Positions 1-9,648 of a DNA stretch of 64,000 nt are shown here, piece after piece; the stretch's first letter is position 1; every line of letters starts with the position of its first letter. The notes beneath the pieces were generated by a model. It did not search any database. It was not told the origin of the DNA and saw nothing but the letters and a program-made list of their open reading frames with translations. The stretch is from Alphaproteobacteria bacterium. GTDB lineage: Bacteria > Pseudomonadota > Alphaproteobacteria > Caulobacterales > Hyphomonadaceae. The stretch covers positions 1-64,000 of the forward strand of contig JAHJYW010000048.1 in NCBI GenBank assembly GCA_018827375.1. Reading direction: 5' to 3'. Position numbers and translations under genes: made by a program.

Positions 1-257
1 ATAAAGTCGGTCGGCGTGTAGCGCGCCAGGGCCGACTTTGCGAAATGCGGGTTCTGCGAAATGAACCGGTCAGACGCGGTATGAATATTGGTGAAATTGC
101 AGCGCCCACCGCCTGAGATACGGACCTTTTCGGCAGGTTTCGCCGCGTGATCAACCACGATGGTTTTAAGCCCGGCCTGTCCCATGCGTCCGGCACAGAA
201 GAGACCGGCCGCACCGGCGCCCAGAATGATCACGTCGAAGGAGGATGTACCGGCCAT
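1..257 (-). CDS. HI0933/BaiN-type FAD-dependent oxidoreductase, N-terminal part
   Basis: The window edge cuts this gene, and only about the first 85 residues are visible. After a short leader comes a dinucleotide-binding Rossmann motif, GAGAAGLFCAGRMG. It is followed around residue 50 by KVRISGGGRCNFTN, the signature of the HI0933/YhiN (BaiN) flavoprotein family. These proteins bind FAD and act on poorly defined substrates; some relatives reduce bile-acid-type enoyl groups. The start is the ATG read leftwards from 257. The upstream neighbour on the same strand is a PfpI-like gene that ends in its own terminator, so this gene probably has its own promoter. The family is fairly secure, but the substrate is unknown. 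Confidence 0.8.
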   Translation of the reverse strand, partial: MAGTSSFDVIILGAGAAGLFCAGRMGQAGLKTIVVDHAAKPAEKVRISGGGRCNFTNIHTASDRFISQNPHFAKSALARYTPTDF

Positions 258-280
258 CGCTGGCCTATGCCGTAGCGGGC

Positions 281-316
281 CGCAAAAGAAAAGCGCACCC
301 CCAAAAGGGGCGCGCT
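281..316 (-). terminator. Rho-independent terminator after the PfpI-like gene
   Basis: A 10-bp stem (292-301 with 307-316, one mismatch) closes a short CAAAA loop. On the minus strand it is followed by a T-rich run (TTTTCTTTT, 281-291 read leftwards). It lies just past the stop of the PfpI-like gene and before the flavoprotein start. Confidence 0.7.
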
Positions 317-361
317 AGTCGAACTCTAGATTTCACTCCCTCTGGAGTGATGCCGTTCGTC

Positions 362-937
362 TTATGCGGTGACGGACTGGCGTTGTTCGGCATGTTTGCC
401 TTCGCAGATCTCCTCAACGATCTTCGCGTTGAAGTCACCGAGGTCGTCTGGGGAGCGGGAGGTCACGAGACCGGCGTCCACCACGACCGACTGGTCGAGT
501 ACGCGCGCACCTGCGTTCTTGAGGTCCTGCTGGATCGCCGCGTAACCGGTCATCTCGCGACCGTTCACAAGATTGGCCGAGATCAGCAGTTGCGGACCGT
601 GGCAGATTGCGAAAACGGGCTTCATCTGCCTGAAGAAGGCCGAGGTGAAATCCTTGGCTTTCTGATTGGTGCGCAACGTGTCCGGGCTGAACAGGCCGCC
701 GGGAATGAGCAGGGCGTCGAAGTCTTCAGCCTTTGCATCATCCAATGTCAGGTCGACTTTGAACGTGTCGCCGTGTTCGCGGTGCTTGTTCGCCTGGATC
801 GTGCCGTGCTTGAGCGAGACGATCGTTGTTTCGCCTCCGGCGTTTTCGATAGCTTCTTTCGGTGAAGTCAGCTCGATCTGTTCAAATCCGTCTGTGGCGA
901 GGATGGCGAGTTTTCGTCCTTGAGCGCGTTGAGTCAT
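362..937 (-). CDS. DJ-1/PfpI family protein (type 1 glutamine amidotransferase-like)
   Basis: This 191-residue protein has the full PfpI/DJ-1 fold pattern. KLAILATDGFEQIEL lies at the N-terminus with the conserved Glu of the family near residue 19. ALLIPGG is near residue 75. The nucleophile elbow AICHGPQ places Cys112 and His113. The C-terminal segment SRSPDDLGDF is also typical. Members are cytoplasmic and act as chaperones, deglycases or stress-induced peptidase-like proteins; YhbO/PfpI-type members protect against oxidative and thermal stress. The gene stands alone with a clear terminator downstream. The 165-bp region upstream (938-1102) shows no other gene. The family is certain, but the exact activity is not. 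Confidence 0.9.
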   Translation of the reverse strand: MTQRAQGRKLAILATDGFEQIELTSPKEAIENAGGETTIVSLKHGTIQANKHREHGDTFKVDLTLDDAKAEDFDALLIPGGLFSPDTLRTNQKAKDFTSAFFRQMKPVFAICHGPQLLISANLVNGREMTGYAAIQQDLKNAGARVLDQSVVVDAGLVTSRSPDDLGDFNAKIVEEICEGKHAEQRQSVTA

Positions 938-1102
938 AAGTATGTCTCCTTGCTTCTAGTGTTTTGGTGCGTCGGCAGGCCACGCGAGAGGTCTGCGCCG
1001 CTTCAGGAATATCCCTGTGCCTAATAAATGCATGGGTTCTGTAATGGTTGCAGGCCAAAACGTTACACTTGGGCAATGCGCACATGGTGCGTAGGCGGAT
1101 AA

Positions 1103-1876
1103 CTACTTCGTCTGGCCGCCATCGACCGGCAGCACCGCGCCTGTCACAAAGCTCGCGAGCGGGCTGAGCAGGTAGGCGGCGGCCGAGCCGATCTCGTCGG
1201 GCTTGCCGAAACGGCGCAGCGGCACTTCGCGCCGGATCCATTTTTTCCAGGAGTCGCCACGCTCACCCTCCGAGCGCTCTTCCCAGTCGCCGCCTGGGAA
1301 GATGATATTGCCCGGGGCAATCGCGTTGACGCGAACGCCGGAGGGGCCGGCGACGCGGGCCAGTTCCTTGGCTAGGTGGTTCATCGCGGCCTTTGACGTG
1401 CCGTAGGTGACTGGCGTGCCGAGGGCGCCAAGGCCGGCAATGGATGTGATCATCAGGACCGAGCCTTCCTCGCGCGGTGTCATGCGGCGCAGGGCAGACC
1501 GCGCCAGCTTGAACGCGGAATCGAGATTCTGGCTGATGCCCCCATCCCAGGTTTCGTCGTCCACTTCAAAGCCGGGAGGGCAGGGGTGAAGGCCGACATT
1601 GGCGACAGCGCCCCAGAGCGGACCGAACTCTGTCTCGATTGCGTCGATCATGGAGTCGATGGTCTTGGAGTCGCGCAGGTCGCCGGCGCGGGCCCAAAGC
1701 TTGTCTTTGCCATATTGCTTTGCCAGCCGTGCGCGCTGTTCTTCAAGGGCTTCAGCGCCACGTGCGGCGATGGCGACTTTTGCCCCTTCGGCGAGGCACG
1801 CCTCGACAATGCCGAGACCAATGCCCCGGCTGGCGCCTGCAACGAAGATGACTTTATCCTTGAGACCGAGATCCAT
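1103..1876 (-). CDS. SDR family NAD(P)-dependent oxidoreductase
   Basis: This is a classical short-chain dehydrogenase/reductase of 257 residues. The cofactor loop is GASRGIG (residues 14-20). VANVG at residues 91-95 takes the place of the usual NNAG. The catalytic residues are Ser145, Tyr158 and Lys162 (YGTSK), and the C-terminus ends in VDGGQTK. It is cytosolic and probably oxidises or reduces a small alcohol or ketone. The gene starts 12 bp after the stop of the DUF454 membrane protein gene on the same strand, so the two probably share a transcript. The substrate cannot be told from the sequence. Confidence 0.9.
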   Translation of the reverse strand: MDLGLKDKVIFVAGASRGIGLGIVEACLAEGAKVAIAARGAEALEEQRARLAKQYGKDKLWARAGDLRDSKTIDSMIDAIETEFGPLWGAVANVGLHPCPPGFEVDDETWDGGISQNLDSAFKLARSALRRMTPREEGSVLMITSIAGLGALGTPVTYGTSKAAMNHLAKELARVAGPSGVRVNAIAPGNIIFPGGDWEERSEGERGDSWKKWIRREVPLRRFGKPDEIGSAAAYLLSPLASFVTGAVLPVDGGQTK

Positions 1877-1888
1877 GCTTTATTCTCC

Positions 1889-2299
1889 CTATTTTTCTGT
1901 TTGTATGTCTTGAAGCTGTTCCGCCCCGGCGGCGAGCGGCGCCTTGCGGCTGATGACGAAGGCGGAGCCGATGGCGAGGAAGCCAAGGCTGCCGGCCATG
2001 GGCCAGGGATGGTTCCAGAAGAGGAAGACCGTGCCCGCGGCGGCAAGCGCCATGCCTGCCAGCGCGGCTGCCTTGCTGCGCATGCCTATACGGCCTGTCT
2101 CAACGAATGTCTGGATATGAATGCCGATGCCGGGACGGGCGTAAATCCATTCTGCCCAGCGTGGATCCGACCTGACAAAAGCGTACGCGGCGACGATCCA
2201 GAAGATGGTGGTGGGCATTACAGGCAGCACGACGCCAATCGCCCCCAACGCGAAAGCGAACATACCAAGGATGCGCCAGGCCCACATGCTGGCATACAT
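1889..2299 (-). CDS. YbaN-like DUF454 inner membrane protein
   Basis: This is a small membrane protein of about 136 residues. The motif GAIGVVLPVMPTTIFWIVAAY is the hallmark of the YbaN/DUF454 family, followed by a conserved polar stretch (SDPRWAEWI) and two further hydrophobic segments. The reading frame continues upstream to 2416, but the chosen Met at 2299 begins the part that resembles the family; a second Met lies 12 bp further in. No strong Shine-Dalgarno sequence is seen. It probably forms an operon with the following SDR gene. The function of the family is unknown. Confidence 0.8.
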   Translation of the reverse strand: MYASMWAWRILGMFAFALGAIGVVLPVMPTTIFWIVAAYAFVRSDPRWAEWIYARPGIGIHIQTFVETGRIGMRSKAAALAGMALAAAGTVFLFWNHPWPMAGSLGFLAIGSAFVISRKAPLAAGAEQLQDIQTEK

Positions 2300-2457
2300 C
2301 GGGCGCAAAGTGGCAGCTGACAAGATGGATAAAGGCTGTCGCGTCGCGTCGGCTACCTGACAATAACGCAATATTCCTTTGAATTGACCCAATCGCGCCC
2401 TGTTGGCGCCCCGCACAAGCGGTGTATGGATATCAACAGAAAATGCAGGAGAGGTTC

Positions 2458-5400
2458 ATGGCGCAGTTCGGAACGAGCACTCAAGGTCGATACAAGGCCG
2501 TTATCGCGGCTTTACTCTTCGGTCTGGTTGCGGCGTGCGGGGGCGGCAAGGACAAGCCGGCCGATGATGCCAGTGTGGCTGGCGAAGTCGTCCAGCGTTC
2601 TCCCAAGGACCAGGTTGCTGCGCGGCAGCGGGAACAGCGCCGCCAGAAGGCGCTCGCCGCACAGGAGCAGGAATTTTCCTATTTCCGCTACCGCATCGAC
2701 ACCAGTGGTGAGCAGCCGCTCGCGTGTCTCGTTTTCTCCGCTGCGCTTGATCCCAAGGCCGACTATTCGCCTTATGTCGAATTCCGCCCGGCCTTCCGGC
2801 CTGCGCTCAGTGTCGAGGGACGTGAGCTTTGCGTAGGCGGCCTGACATTCGGCACCAGCCGCACTGCGACCATCCTCTCCGGCCTGCCAGCCGCTGACGG
2901 CCGCACGCTCAAGCGTGAAGAGACTGTGCCGATCGATTTCGCTGACCGGCCTCCCTATGTCGGCTTCAAGGGCGCGGGCGTGATCCTGCCGCGCGAAGAT
3001 GCCGACGGCCTGCCGATCGAAACGGTCAACGTGGACAAGGTCACGATCAAGGTCTCGCGCATCAATGACCGCGCACTGGCCTTCAAGAGCATTACACAAG
3101 GCGAAACCACGGCGCAGGGCCGCTATTCCTATGCCTGGGGTGAAGACAGCCCGAGCGAAGTCGAGACCGAGCTTTGGTCCGGTACGATGGAGATTGCGGC
3201 AGAGCAGAATGCGCCGGTGATTTCGGTCTTCCCGCTGCAGGACGTGATCGGCACAATGGAGCCCGGCGCCTATTATGTGCGCATCGAGGACGCCGCCAAG
3301 CTCGACCCACAGGAAGGCCCGCCGGCTTCGTCCAGCCGCTGGATCATGCTGACCGATCTCGCGATCACGGCCTATCAGGGCGAGAACGGCCTCGATGTCA
3401 CCTTGCGCTCGCTGCAGGACGGCAAGGTCGTGCCGGACACGACGGTCCAGCTTGTCGCCATGAACAATGAGATCCTCGGCGAGACCCGTTCCAACGAGCA
3501 GGGCCGCGCTGCCTTTGACGGGCCTTTGACCAATGGCGCGGGGAATCTCGCACCGAAGATGATCCTGGCCTACAGCGCCAAGGGCGAACTGGCGGCGTTG
3601 GACCTTACCCGCGCACCTGTTGACCTTTCCGAACATGTTGTCGGTGGTCGCCGCACGCCGGGCATCGTGGACGCCTATGTCTACACCGAGCGCGGCATCT
3701 ATCGCCCGGGCGAAACGGTCGAGATATCCGCCCTTCTGCGCGATCGTGCAGGTCGTCAGGTTGATGAGCGTGCGGGCAATCTTGTGATCTATCGCCCGAA
3801 CGGGCTGGTCGCGGAAAAGGTTCGCTTCGAGGCGCCCGACTCTGGCGCTGTGCTCGACAGTTTCGAACTGCCCAAGGGCGCCTCGCGTGGCCAGTGGCGC
3901 GCGGCTATCGAGATTGACGGCCTGCCGGAAACCTCCGGCGCTGCAACCTTCGCGGTGGAAGACTTCGTGCCGCAGCGTATCGCAGTCGATCTGAAAGCTG
4001 ACGACAAGACGGCGATGAAGCTCGGCGGAACACGGGAAATCAGCGTTGCTTCCCGCTTCCTCTATGGCGCGCCCGGCGCTGGCCTGACGGTCAAGGCCGA
4101 AGCCCGGCTTGAGCCACAGCCGAACCCGTTCTCAGCCTTTGATGGTTTTGCCTTCGGTCGTTACGACGCGACCTTCGAAGAGCGCATCATCGAACTGCCT
4201 GACCAGACAACCGATGGGGCAGGGGCTGCCATGGTGCGCCTCGCGCCGGGCAATGCCGGCAGCAATGCGGGCCGCCCACTGCGGATCAACACGGTCGTCA
4301 GCGTGCTTGAGCCCGGTGGCCGCGCGGTGACGGATAGCGTTCGCATCCCGTATCGCCCGGAAAGCCTTTATATCGGTCTGAAGCCTGGCTTCGATGAATC
4401 CGTCGAGGAAGGCGGAGACACCGTCTATCAGGTTGTCGCCGTCAATTCCGACGGCGCAGCCGTTGCCCAGCGCCTCGCCTGGAAGATGCTGGCCATCGAC
4501 TATCATTACGACTGGTATCGTGATGGCGACGAGTGGCGCTGGCGCCGGTCGCGGACCGTGACCAAGGTCAATGAAGGCGTTGTGTCCACCTCGTCTGGCG
4601 GAACTGCCGAGATCAAGGTCAGCGGCCTCGAATGGGGTAGCCATGAACTCGTGGTCGAAGCGGAAGGCGTCAATGTCGGCGCCGCCGCCAGCGACGACTT
4701 CTATGTCGGCTGGGGTGGCCGCGTATCTGAAGATGGTATCGAAGCGCCCGACCGTGTGCGTGTCATGGGCCCTGAGCGCTCGCCGACACCGGGTCAGACC
4801 GCCGAGATCACCATCATCCCGCCTTATGACGGCCAGGCCCAGATCGTGGTTGCGACAGATCGCGTTCTTTCGGTCCAGAACCTCAACGTGACGGCTGGCG
4901 GCACACGCGTGTCCCTGCCTGTGACCGAGGAATGGGGTGAGGGTGCCTATGTCATGGTCAACGTCTATACCGAGCGTGACCCCGTGCTGCAGGCCAAGCC
5001 GCGCCGTGCTGTCGGCGTGGCGCATGTGCCCGTCAACATGGACGCGCGCACCTTCAAACTGTCGATCAGTGCGCCCAAGGTTGCGCGCCCGCGCGGCGAA
5101 CAGGTCATCGAAGTCGATTTCGGTGGTGGCCCGCGTGAGCCAGTCTACCTGACGCTCGCGGCAGTCGATGAAGGCATCCTGCAACTGACCAAGTTCAAGA
5201 GCCCGGACCCGGTTGCCTATTATTACGGCCAGAAGGCGCTCGGCGTGGAACAGTATGACGACTATGGCCGCCTGCTGGATCCCAACATGGGCCTGCCAGC
5301 CGAAGTGCGCACCGGTGGTGACCAGCTCGGCGGCGAGGGCCTCACTGTTGTCCCGACCAAATCCGTTGCGCTGTTCTCGGGCCTCGTTGAGGTCGGCCGC

Positions 5401-7428
5401 TCCGGCAAGGCGAAGGTTCGCTTTGACGTGCCGGACTTTAATGGCGAGCTGCGCATCATGGCCGTGGCCTGGTCGAAAACCGGGCTTGGTCAGGGCGACT
5501 CCAAGATGACTGTCCGCGACGAGGCCCCTTCAGATCTGATCCTGCCACGCTTCATGGCGCCGGGTGACGAAGCTTATCTCACCGCCAGCATCGACAATGT
5601 CGAATTGCCAGCCGGTGAGTTTACGGCCGATATCTCCAGTACCGGGCCTGTCGAAGTGGCTGAAAGCCGCCTCACTCGCACCCTGCAGACGGGCAAGCGC
5701 TCGGACGCACCCGTCCGTGTGGAAGCGACTTCAGAGGGTATCTCGAAGGTGCGCATCGTTGTGACGGGACCGGACAAGTATTCTGTCCAGCACACTTATG
5801 ACATCCAGACCCGCTCGCCCTACCTGCCGGAGACGCGCTCAACGAGCGCCCTCATGCAGCCAGGCCAGCAATATTCCATCGATCCGAAACTGCTTGCCGG
5901 TTACGTTCCGGGGTCAACGGATGTCACGGTTGGCTTCTCCAGCATCCCGGTCGATCCGGCGACGCTCTATGCCTCGCTCGACCGCTATCCCTATGGTTGT
6001 ACCGAACAGACTGTCAGCCGTGCGATGCCGTTGCTCTATTCCGAGCAGCTGGTCGCGATGGGTGCCAAGGGCTCGCGCGACAATGCGCGTGACCGGGTGC
6101 AGACTGCCGTCAACACGATCCTGAACCGTCAGGGAGCAGAAGGTGCCTTCGGCCTCTGGCGTGAAGGCGACGGCTATGCTTCGCCATGGCTCGGAGCCTA
6201 TTCGACGGACTTTATCTACCGCGCGAAAGCGGCTGGTTACAATGTGCCGGATGAGGCGCTTGACCGTGCCTATGGTGCCTTGCGCGCCATTTCCACCGGC
6301 GACCAGTGGCGCATCTACGGCTACGATACGGACGTCTACGAGAGCCGTTATTCCAACGACACGAACGAGCAGATGATGTTCCGTTCGGCGGCCTTTGCGC
6401 TCTATGTCCTCGCCAAGGCCGGTGAGGCCGACATCTCCCGCCTGCGCTACCTGCACGATCGGGAATTGCCGAATATCGACAGCCCGCTCGCTCGGGCCCA
6501 GATCGGCGCCGGCCTTGCCTTCATGGGTGACCGGTCCCGCGCAACCTCGGCCTTTGAATCGGCCGAGAAAGCGCTCGGCTACCAGAACACTGGCGACTAT
6601 TACCAGACGCCGCTGCGCGATCTTGCAGGTGTAATGGCCCTCGCCAGTGAGTCGGACATGACAGAGCTGGTGGCCCGCCTTGCCGAACGTCTCGGCAAGG
6701 ATGTGCCGGAAGCCGACGCCATGACCACGCAGGAAAAGGCCTTCACGCTGCTGGCGGTCAACGACTTCAACAAGGGTGAGAATGCGTTCCGCCTGATGGT
6801 CGAGGGCCTCGGCCGCGGCAAGGATGACAAGCGCCAGTATCTTGTCTCGGAAGCGGAAGTCGCTTCCGGCGTCCAGTTCAAGCTGGAAGGCAAGGCGCCG
6901 ATGTTCCGTACTGTGCTGGTCACTGGCGCTCCTGAAAAAGCTCCCCCTGCGGCTTCATCCAAGTTGAAGACGGACAAGACCTTCTACACCATGACGGGTG
7001 GCAAGGTTGATCTGTCCCGCGTGAACCAGGGCGACCAGCTGGTCGTACGCATCTCGGTCACGCCTCAGGAAAACCGGCTCAACCCGGTGATCGTGGCAGA
7101 CCTGCTGCCTGCCGGTTTCGAGATCGAAACCGTGCTGCGTCCGGCTGATGGCCGGCGCGAGGGCGAGACGTCCGGCGCGTTTAGCTTCCTTGGCGATATT
7201 GCCTACGCCCAGACACAGCAGGCGCAGGATGACCGCTATGTTGCCGCGCTCGACGTCTATGGCGAGCCGTTGACTGTGGCTTATGTCGTGCGGGCCGTTA
7301 CGCCGGGTGACTTCGCAATGCCGGGCGTTGTGGTCGAGGACATGTACCGGCCCACGGTCTATGCACGCTCGGCCCCGGGCCGCGTGACCATCACGGGTGC
7401 GCCCGGAACGACGGCAGGAGGCAAGTAG
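2458..7428 (+). CDS. yfhM: Alpha-2-macroglobulin family lipoprotein (YfhM type)
   Basis: This is a very large (1656 residues) periplasm-facing lipoprotein of the bacterial alpha-2-macroglobulin family, which traps attacking proteases and is thought to guard the cell wall. A lipobox LVAAC places the acylated Cys at residue 27. MG-type beta domains follow. The thioester motif GCTEQ (Cys1181, Gln1184) is intact, so this is a protease-trapping, thioester-containing form. An alpha/alpha toroid-like region and a C-terminal receptor-like domain come after it. The start at 2458 is preferred over upstream codons because AGGAGAGG sits 5-12 bases before it. Penicillin-binding protein 1C follows after 4 bp, the same pairing as yfhM-pbpC in E. 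coli. Confidence 0.95.
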   Translation: MAQFGTSTQGRYKAVIAALLFGLVAACGGGKDKPADDASVAGEVVQRSPKDQVAARQREQRRQKALAAQEQEFSYFRYRIDTSGEQPLACLVFSAALDPKADYSPYVEFRPAFRPALSVEGRELCVGGLTFGTSRTATILSGLPAADGRTLKREETVPIDFADRPPYVGFKGAGVILPREDADGLPIETVNVDKVTIKVSRINDRALAFKSITQGETTAQGRYSYAWGEDSPSEVETELWSGTMEIAAEQNAPVISVFPLQDVIGTMEPGAYYVRIEDAAKLDPQEGPPASSSRWIMLTDLAITAYQGENGLDVTLRSLQDGKVVPDTTVQLVAMNNEILGETRSNEQGRAAFDGPLTNGAGNLAPKMILAYSAKGELAALDLTRAPVDLSEHVVGGRRTPGIVDAYVYTERGIYRPGETVEISALLRDRAGRQVDERAGNLVIYRPNGLVAEKVRFEAPDSGAVLDSFELPKGASRGQWRAAIEIDGLPETSGAATFAVEDFVPQRIAVDLKADDKTAMKLGGTREISVASRFLYGAPGAGLTVKAEARLEPQPNPFSAFDGFAFGRYDATFEERIIELPDQTTDGAGAAMVRLAPGNAGSNAGRPLRINTVVSVLEPGGRAVTDSVRIPYRPESLYIGLKPGFDESVEEGGDTVYQVVAVNSDGAAVAQRLAWKMLAIDYHYDWYRDGDEWRWRRSRTVTKVNEGVVSTSSGGTAEIKVSGLEWGSHELVVEAEGVNVGAAASDDFYVGWGGRVSEDGIEAPDRVRVMGPERSPTPGQTAEITIIPPYDGQAQIVVATDRVLSVQNLNVTAGGTRVSLPVTEEWGEGAYVMVNVYTERDPVLQAKPRRAVGVAHVPVNMDARTFKLSISAPKVARPRGEQVIEVDFGGGPREPVYLTLAAVDEGILQLTKFKSPDPVAYYYGQKALGVEQYDDYGRLLDPNMGLPAEVRTGGDQLGGEGLTVVPTKSVALFSGLVEVGRSGKAKVRFDVPDFNGELRIMAVAWSKTGLGQGDSKMTVRDEAPSDLILPRFMAPGDEAYLTASIDNVELPAGEFTADISSTGPVEVAESRLTRTLQTGKRSDAPVRVEATSEGISKVRIVVTGPDKYSVQHTYDIQTRSPYLPETRSTSALMQPGQQYSIDPKLLAGYVPGSTDVTVGFSSIPVDPATLYASLDRYPYGCTEQTVSRAMPLLYSEQLVAMGAKGSRDNARDRVQTAVNTILNRQGAEGAFGLWREGDGYASPWLGAYSTDFIYRAKAAGYNVPDEALDRAYGALRAISTGDQWRIYGYDTDVYESRYSNDTNEQMMFRSAAFALYVLAKAGEADISRLRYLHDRELPNIDSPLARAQIGAGLAFMGDRSRATSAFESAEKALGYQNTGDYYQTPLRDLAGVMALASESDMTELVARLAERLGKDVPEADAMTTQEKAFTLLAVNDFNKGENAFRLMVEGLGRGKDDKRQYLVSEAEVASGVQFKLEGKAPMFRTVLVTGAPEKAPPAASSKLKTDKTFYTMTGGKVDLSRVNQGDQLVVRISVTPQENRLNPVIVADLLPAGFEIETVLRPADGRREGETSGAFSFLGDIAYAQTQQAQDDRYVAALDVYGEPLTVAYVVRAVTPGDFAMPGVVVEDMYRPTVYARSAPGRVTITGAPGTTAGGK

Positions 7429-7432
7429 GCTG

Positions 7433-9490
7433 ATGGGGCCTGCCAGGCGCCTTCTTGCCGCGTTTGCCCTGCTTGCAGGCGCGGCCTTCGCGCTGGACGC
7501 CCTGTTGCCGCCGCCGCTGGAGCGGGCAGGGGAGATCTCGGCCCTGGTCACTGACCGGGCCGGGAAACCCCTGCGCGCCTTTCCGACCAATGACGGTCGC
7601 TGGCGCTTCCACGGCGATCTCGACAAGATCGACCCGGAATTCGTCGAGGCGCTGATCCGTGTCGAGGACAAGCGTTTCCGCCAGCACCACGGCACTGACT
7701 GGACAGGCATGCTGCGTGCTGCGGTGGATTCTGCCCTTTCGGGCCGGATCGTCTCCGGCGGGTCTACGATCACGATGCAGACGGCACGCATGCTGGAGCC
7801 GCGTCGGCGCAATATTGGTTCTAAGCTGATCGAGATTGTCCGCGCACACCAGATCGAGCGGCGCCTGTCCAAAGACGAGATCCTCGCGCTTTACCTCACG
7901 CTGACGCCTTATGGCGGCAACCTGGAAGGTGTGCGCGCGGCAAGCTGGAGCTATTTCGGACACGAGGCCGATCGCCTCACCGATGACGAGATTGCCCTGC
8001 TCATCGCGCTGCCGCAGTCGCCCGAGGCGCGCCGGCCTGATCGCCGCCCGGAACAGGCGGCCAAGGCGCGCGACTGGGTGGCGGAGAAACTGGCCATGTA
8101 TGGCGTCTTCTCGGCTGAGGATGTGGCGGATGTGGCTGCTTCCGGCGTGCCCGGTCGCCGTCGCGATTTTCCGGACCGGGCGTGGCATGGCACGGCCAAG
8201 GCATTGGCCAGCGGACCGCGCGGCGATGTTCGTTCAACGCTTGATGCCGGCTTGCAGGCGGAGGTCGAGCGGATCGCGCTGACGCAAGCTGAGGCGGCTG
8301 GGGCGGACGTTCAGGTCGCCGCACTGGTCGTGCATATTCCGACGAGGGCCGTGCGCGCGATTGCCGGCTCTGCTTCGCGTGAGCGTCCGGGCGGCTGGCT
8401 CGACCTGACAGCGCAGGCCCGCTCGCCGGGCTCGACGCTGAAGCCCTTTATCTATGCGATGGCGTTCGATGACGGGACCGCTGCGCCCGACACACTAATC
8501 TCCGATTTGCCCCGCCGCTTTGCCGCCTACCAGCCGGAAAACTTTGACCGCATGTTTCGCGGCGATGTGCGCGTATCGGATGCGTTGCAGCATTCGCTGA
8601 ACGTGCCGGCTGTCATGATGCTCGACAAGGTCGGGCCGGAACGCTTTGTCTCGCAACTGACGACGGCGGGAGCGAGCCCGCGCATTGCCGGGTCTGCCAG
8701 CCATCAGGCGGGTCTTGCGATCGCACTTGGTGGGGCGGGGCTGACGGCGCGTGAGCTGGCCATTCTTTATTCTGCCCTGGGCGATAAGGGCGTTGCCAAG
8801 CCGCTGGTCTGGCGAGCAGATGAGGAAGCGGCGGCGCACGACGCGCCCGGTAATCGCCTGATCGGTGAAGCGAGTGCGGACGAGATTATCCGCATCCTGC
8901 AAAACGGGCCGACACCGGCGGGCCGGGTTCCCGGCCGCCTCACGGAGAACGCGCCGCAGATCGCCTTCAAGACCGGCACGTCCTATGGCTTCCGTGATGC
9001 CTGGGCGGCGGGTGTGGCGGGCGATCTCGCGATCATCGTCTGGATGGGCCGGGCCGATGGCGCGCCCCGTCCGGGCGTGACAGGCGGCGATGCCGCGCTG
9101 CCCATCCTGTTCGAAATTGCCGACCGTGCTGCCCACCACCTGCGCGATACGGGAGAGGCGCGTGGGCGCCTGACCAGCGAGAAGCGACTGAAATCCAAGG
9201 GTGCCATGCGTGACTTTGCCGTCGCTGCCCCGCCGCAAATCCTGTTTCCGCCGAGCGAAGCGGAGCTGTGGGCAGGCACGGTTGATGGCAAAAAGGCGCG
9301 CGGGTTCGTGCTCGCCGGGCGAGGCGAGGGGCGGCTGTCCTGGTACGTTGATGGGGCGCCCTGCGACATTGACGACGCCGGTGCCCCGGTTTGGTCACCC
9401 ACGCGTGAGGGTTTTTACACGGTAACTGCAGTGGATGCTGCAGGTCGCGCCAGCCGCGTGCGGGTCAGGGTGTTGACAGGGCCTGCCTAA
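7433..9490 (+). CDS. pbpC: Penicillin-binding protein 1C (bifunctional peptidoglycan synthase)
   Basis: This 685-residue protein builds peptidoglycan at the inner membrane. An N-terminal membrane anchor (about residues 5-25) is followed by a GT51 transglycosylase domain with VEDKRFRQHHG (catalytic Glu78) and GGSTITMQTARM. The transpeptidase domain carries STLK (Ser334, Lys337), SLN and KTGT (Lys513). A C-terminal BiPBP_C domain of about 90 residues is diagnostic of PBP1C. The start at 7433 has AGGAGG about 10 bases upstream, inside the end of the macroglobulin gene. The two genes are therefore almost certainly co-transcribed: the macroglobulin guards, and PBP1C repairs, the wall. Confidence 0.95.
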   Translation: MGPARRLLAAFALLAGAAFALDALLPPPLERAGEISALVTDRAGKPLRAFPTNDGRWRFHGDLDKIDPEFVEALIRVEDKRFRQHHGTDWTGMLRAAVDSALSGRIVSGGSTITMQTARMLEPRRRNIGSKLIEIVRAHQIERRLSKDEILALYLTLTPYGGNLEGVRAASWSYFGHEADRLTDDEIALLIALPQSPEARRPDRRPEQAAKARDWVAEKLAMYGVFSAEDVADVAASGVPGRRRDFPDRAWHGTAKALASGPRGDVRSTLDAGLQAEVERIALTQAEAAGADVQVAALVVHIPTRAVRAIAGSASRERPGGWLDLTAQARSPGSTLKPFIYAMAFDDGTAAPDTLISDLPRRFAAYQPENFDRMFRGDVRVSDALQHSLNVPAVMMLDKVGPERFVSQLTTAGASPRIAGSASHQAGLAIALGGAGLTARELAILYSALGDKGVAKPLVWRADEEAAAHDAPGNRLIGEASADEIIRILQNGPTPAGRVPGRLTENAPQIAFKTGTSYGFRDAWAAGVAGDLAIIVWMGRADGAPRPGVTGGDAALPILFEIADRAAHHLRDTGEARGRLTSEKRLKSKGAMRDFAVAAPPQILFPPSEAELWAGTVDGKKARGFVLAGRGEGRLSWYVDGAPCDIDDAGAPVWSPTREGFYTVTAVDAAGRASRVRVRVLTGPA

Positions 9491-9648
9491 AAACACGGCA
9501 TTGCCCCATTTTTGACACGCCGCGACAACACGGGGGCAACACAAATCCGTTAGGTCTGCGATTGCTGGCTTTTCCACAGCCGGGCTCAACCCATATATCG
9601 CTGCAGACGGAGCATTTGTCCGCCGTCCGTAGAATTCACGAGTTTACC

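Noticed and set aside
1077-1095. A small CGCAC-ATG-GTGCG hairpin after the SDR gene as a terminator
   Set aside because: The stem is only about six base pairs and is not followed by a T run on the minus strand.
4132-5184. A 350-codon open frame antisense to the macroglobulin gene
   Set aside because: It has low-complexity Arg/His/Asp composition and lies fully within a strongly supported lipoprotein gene.
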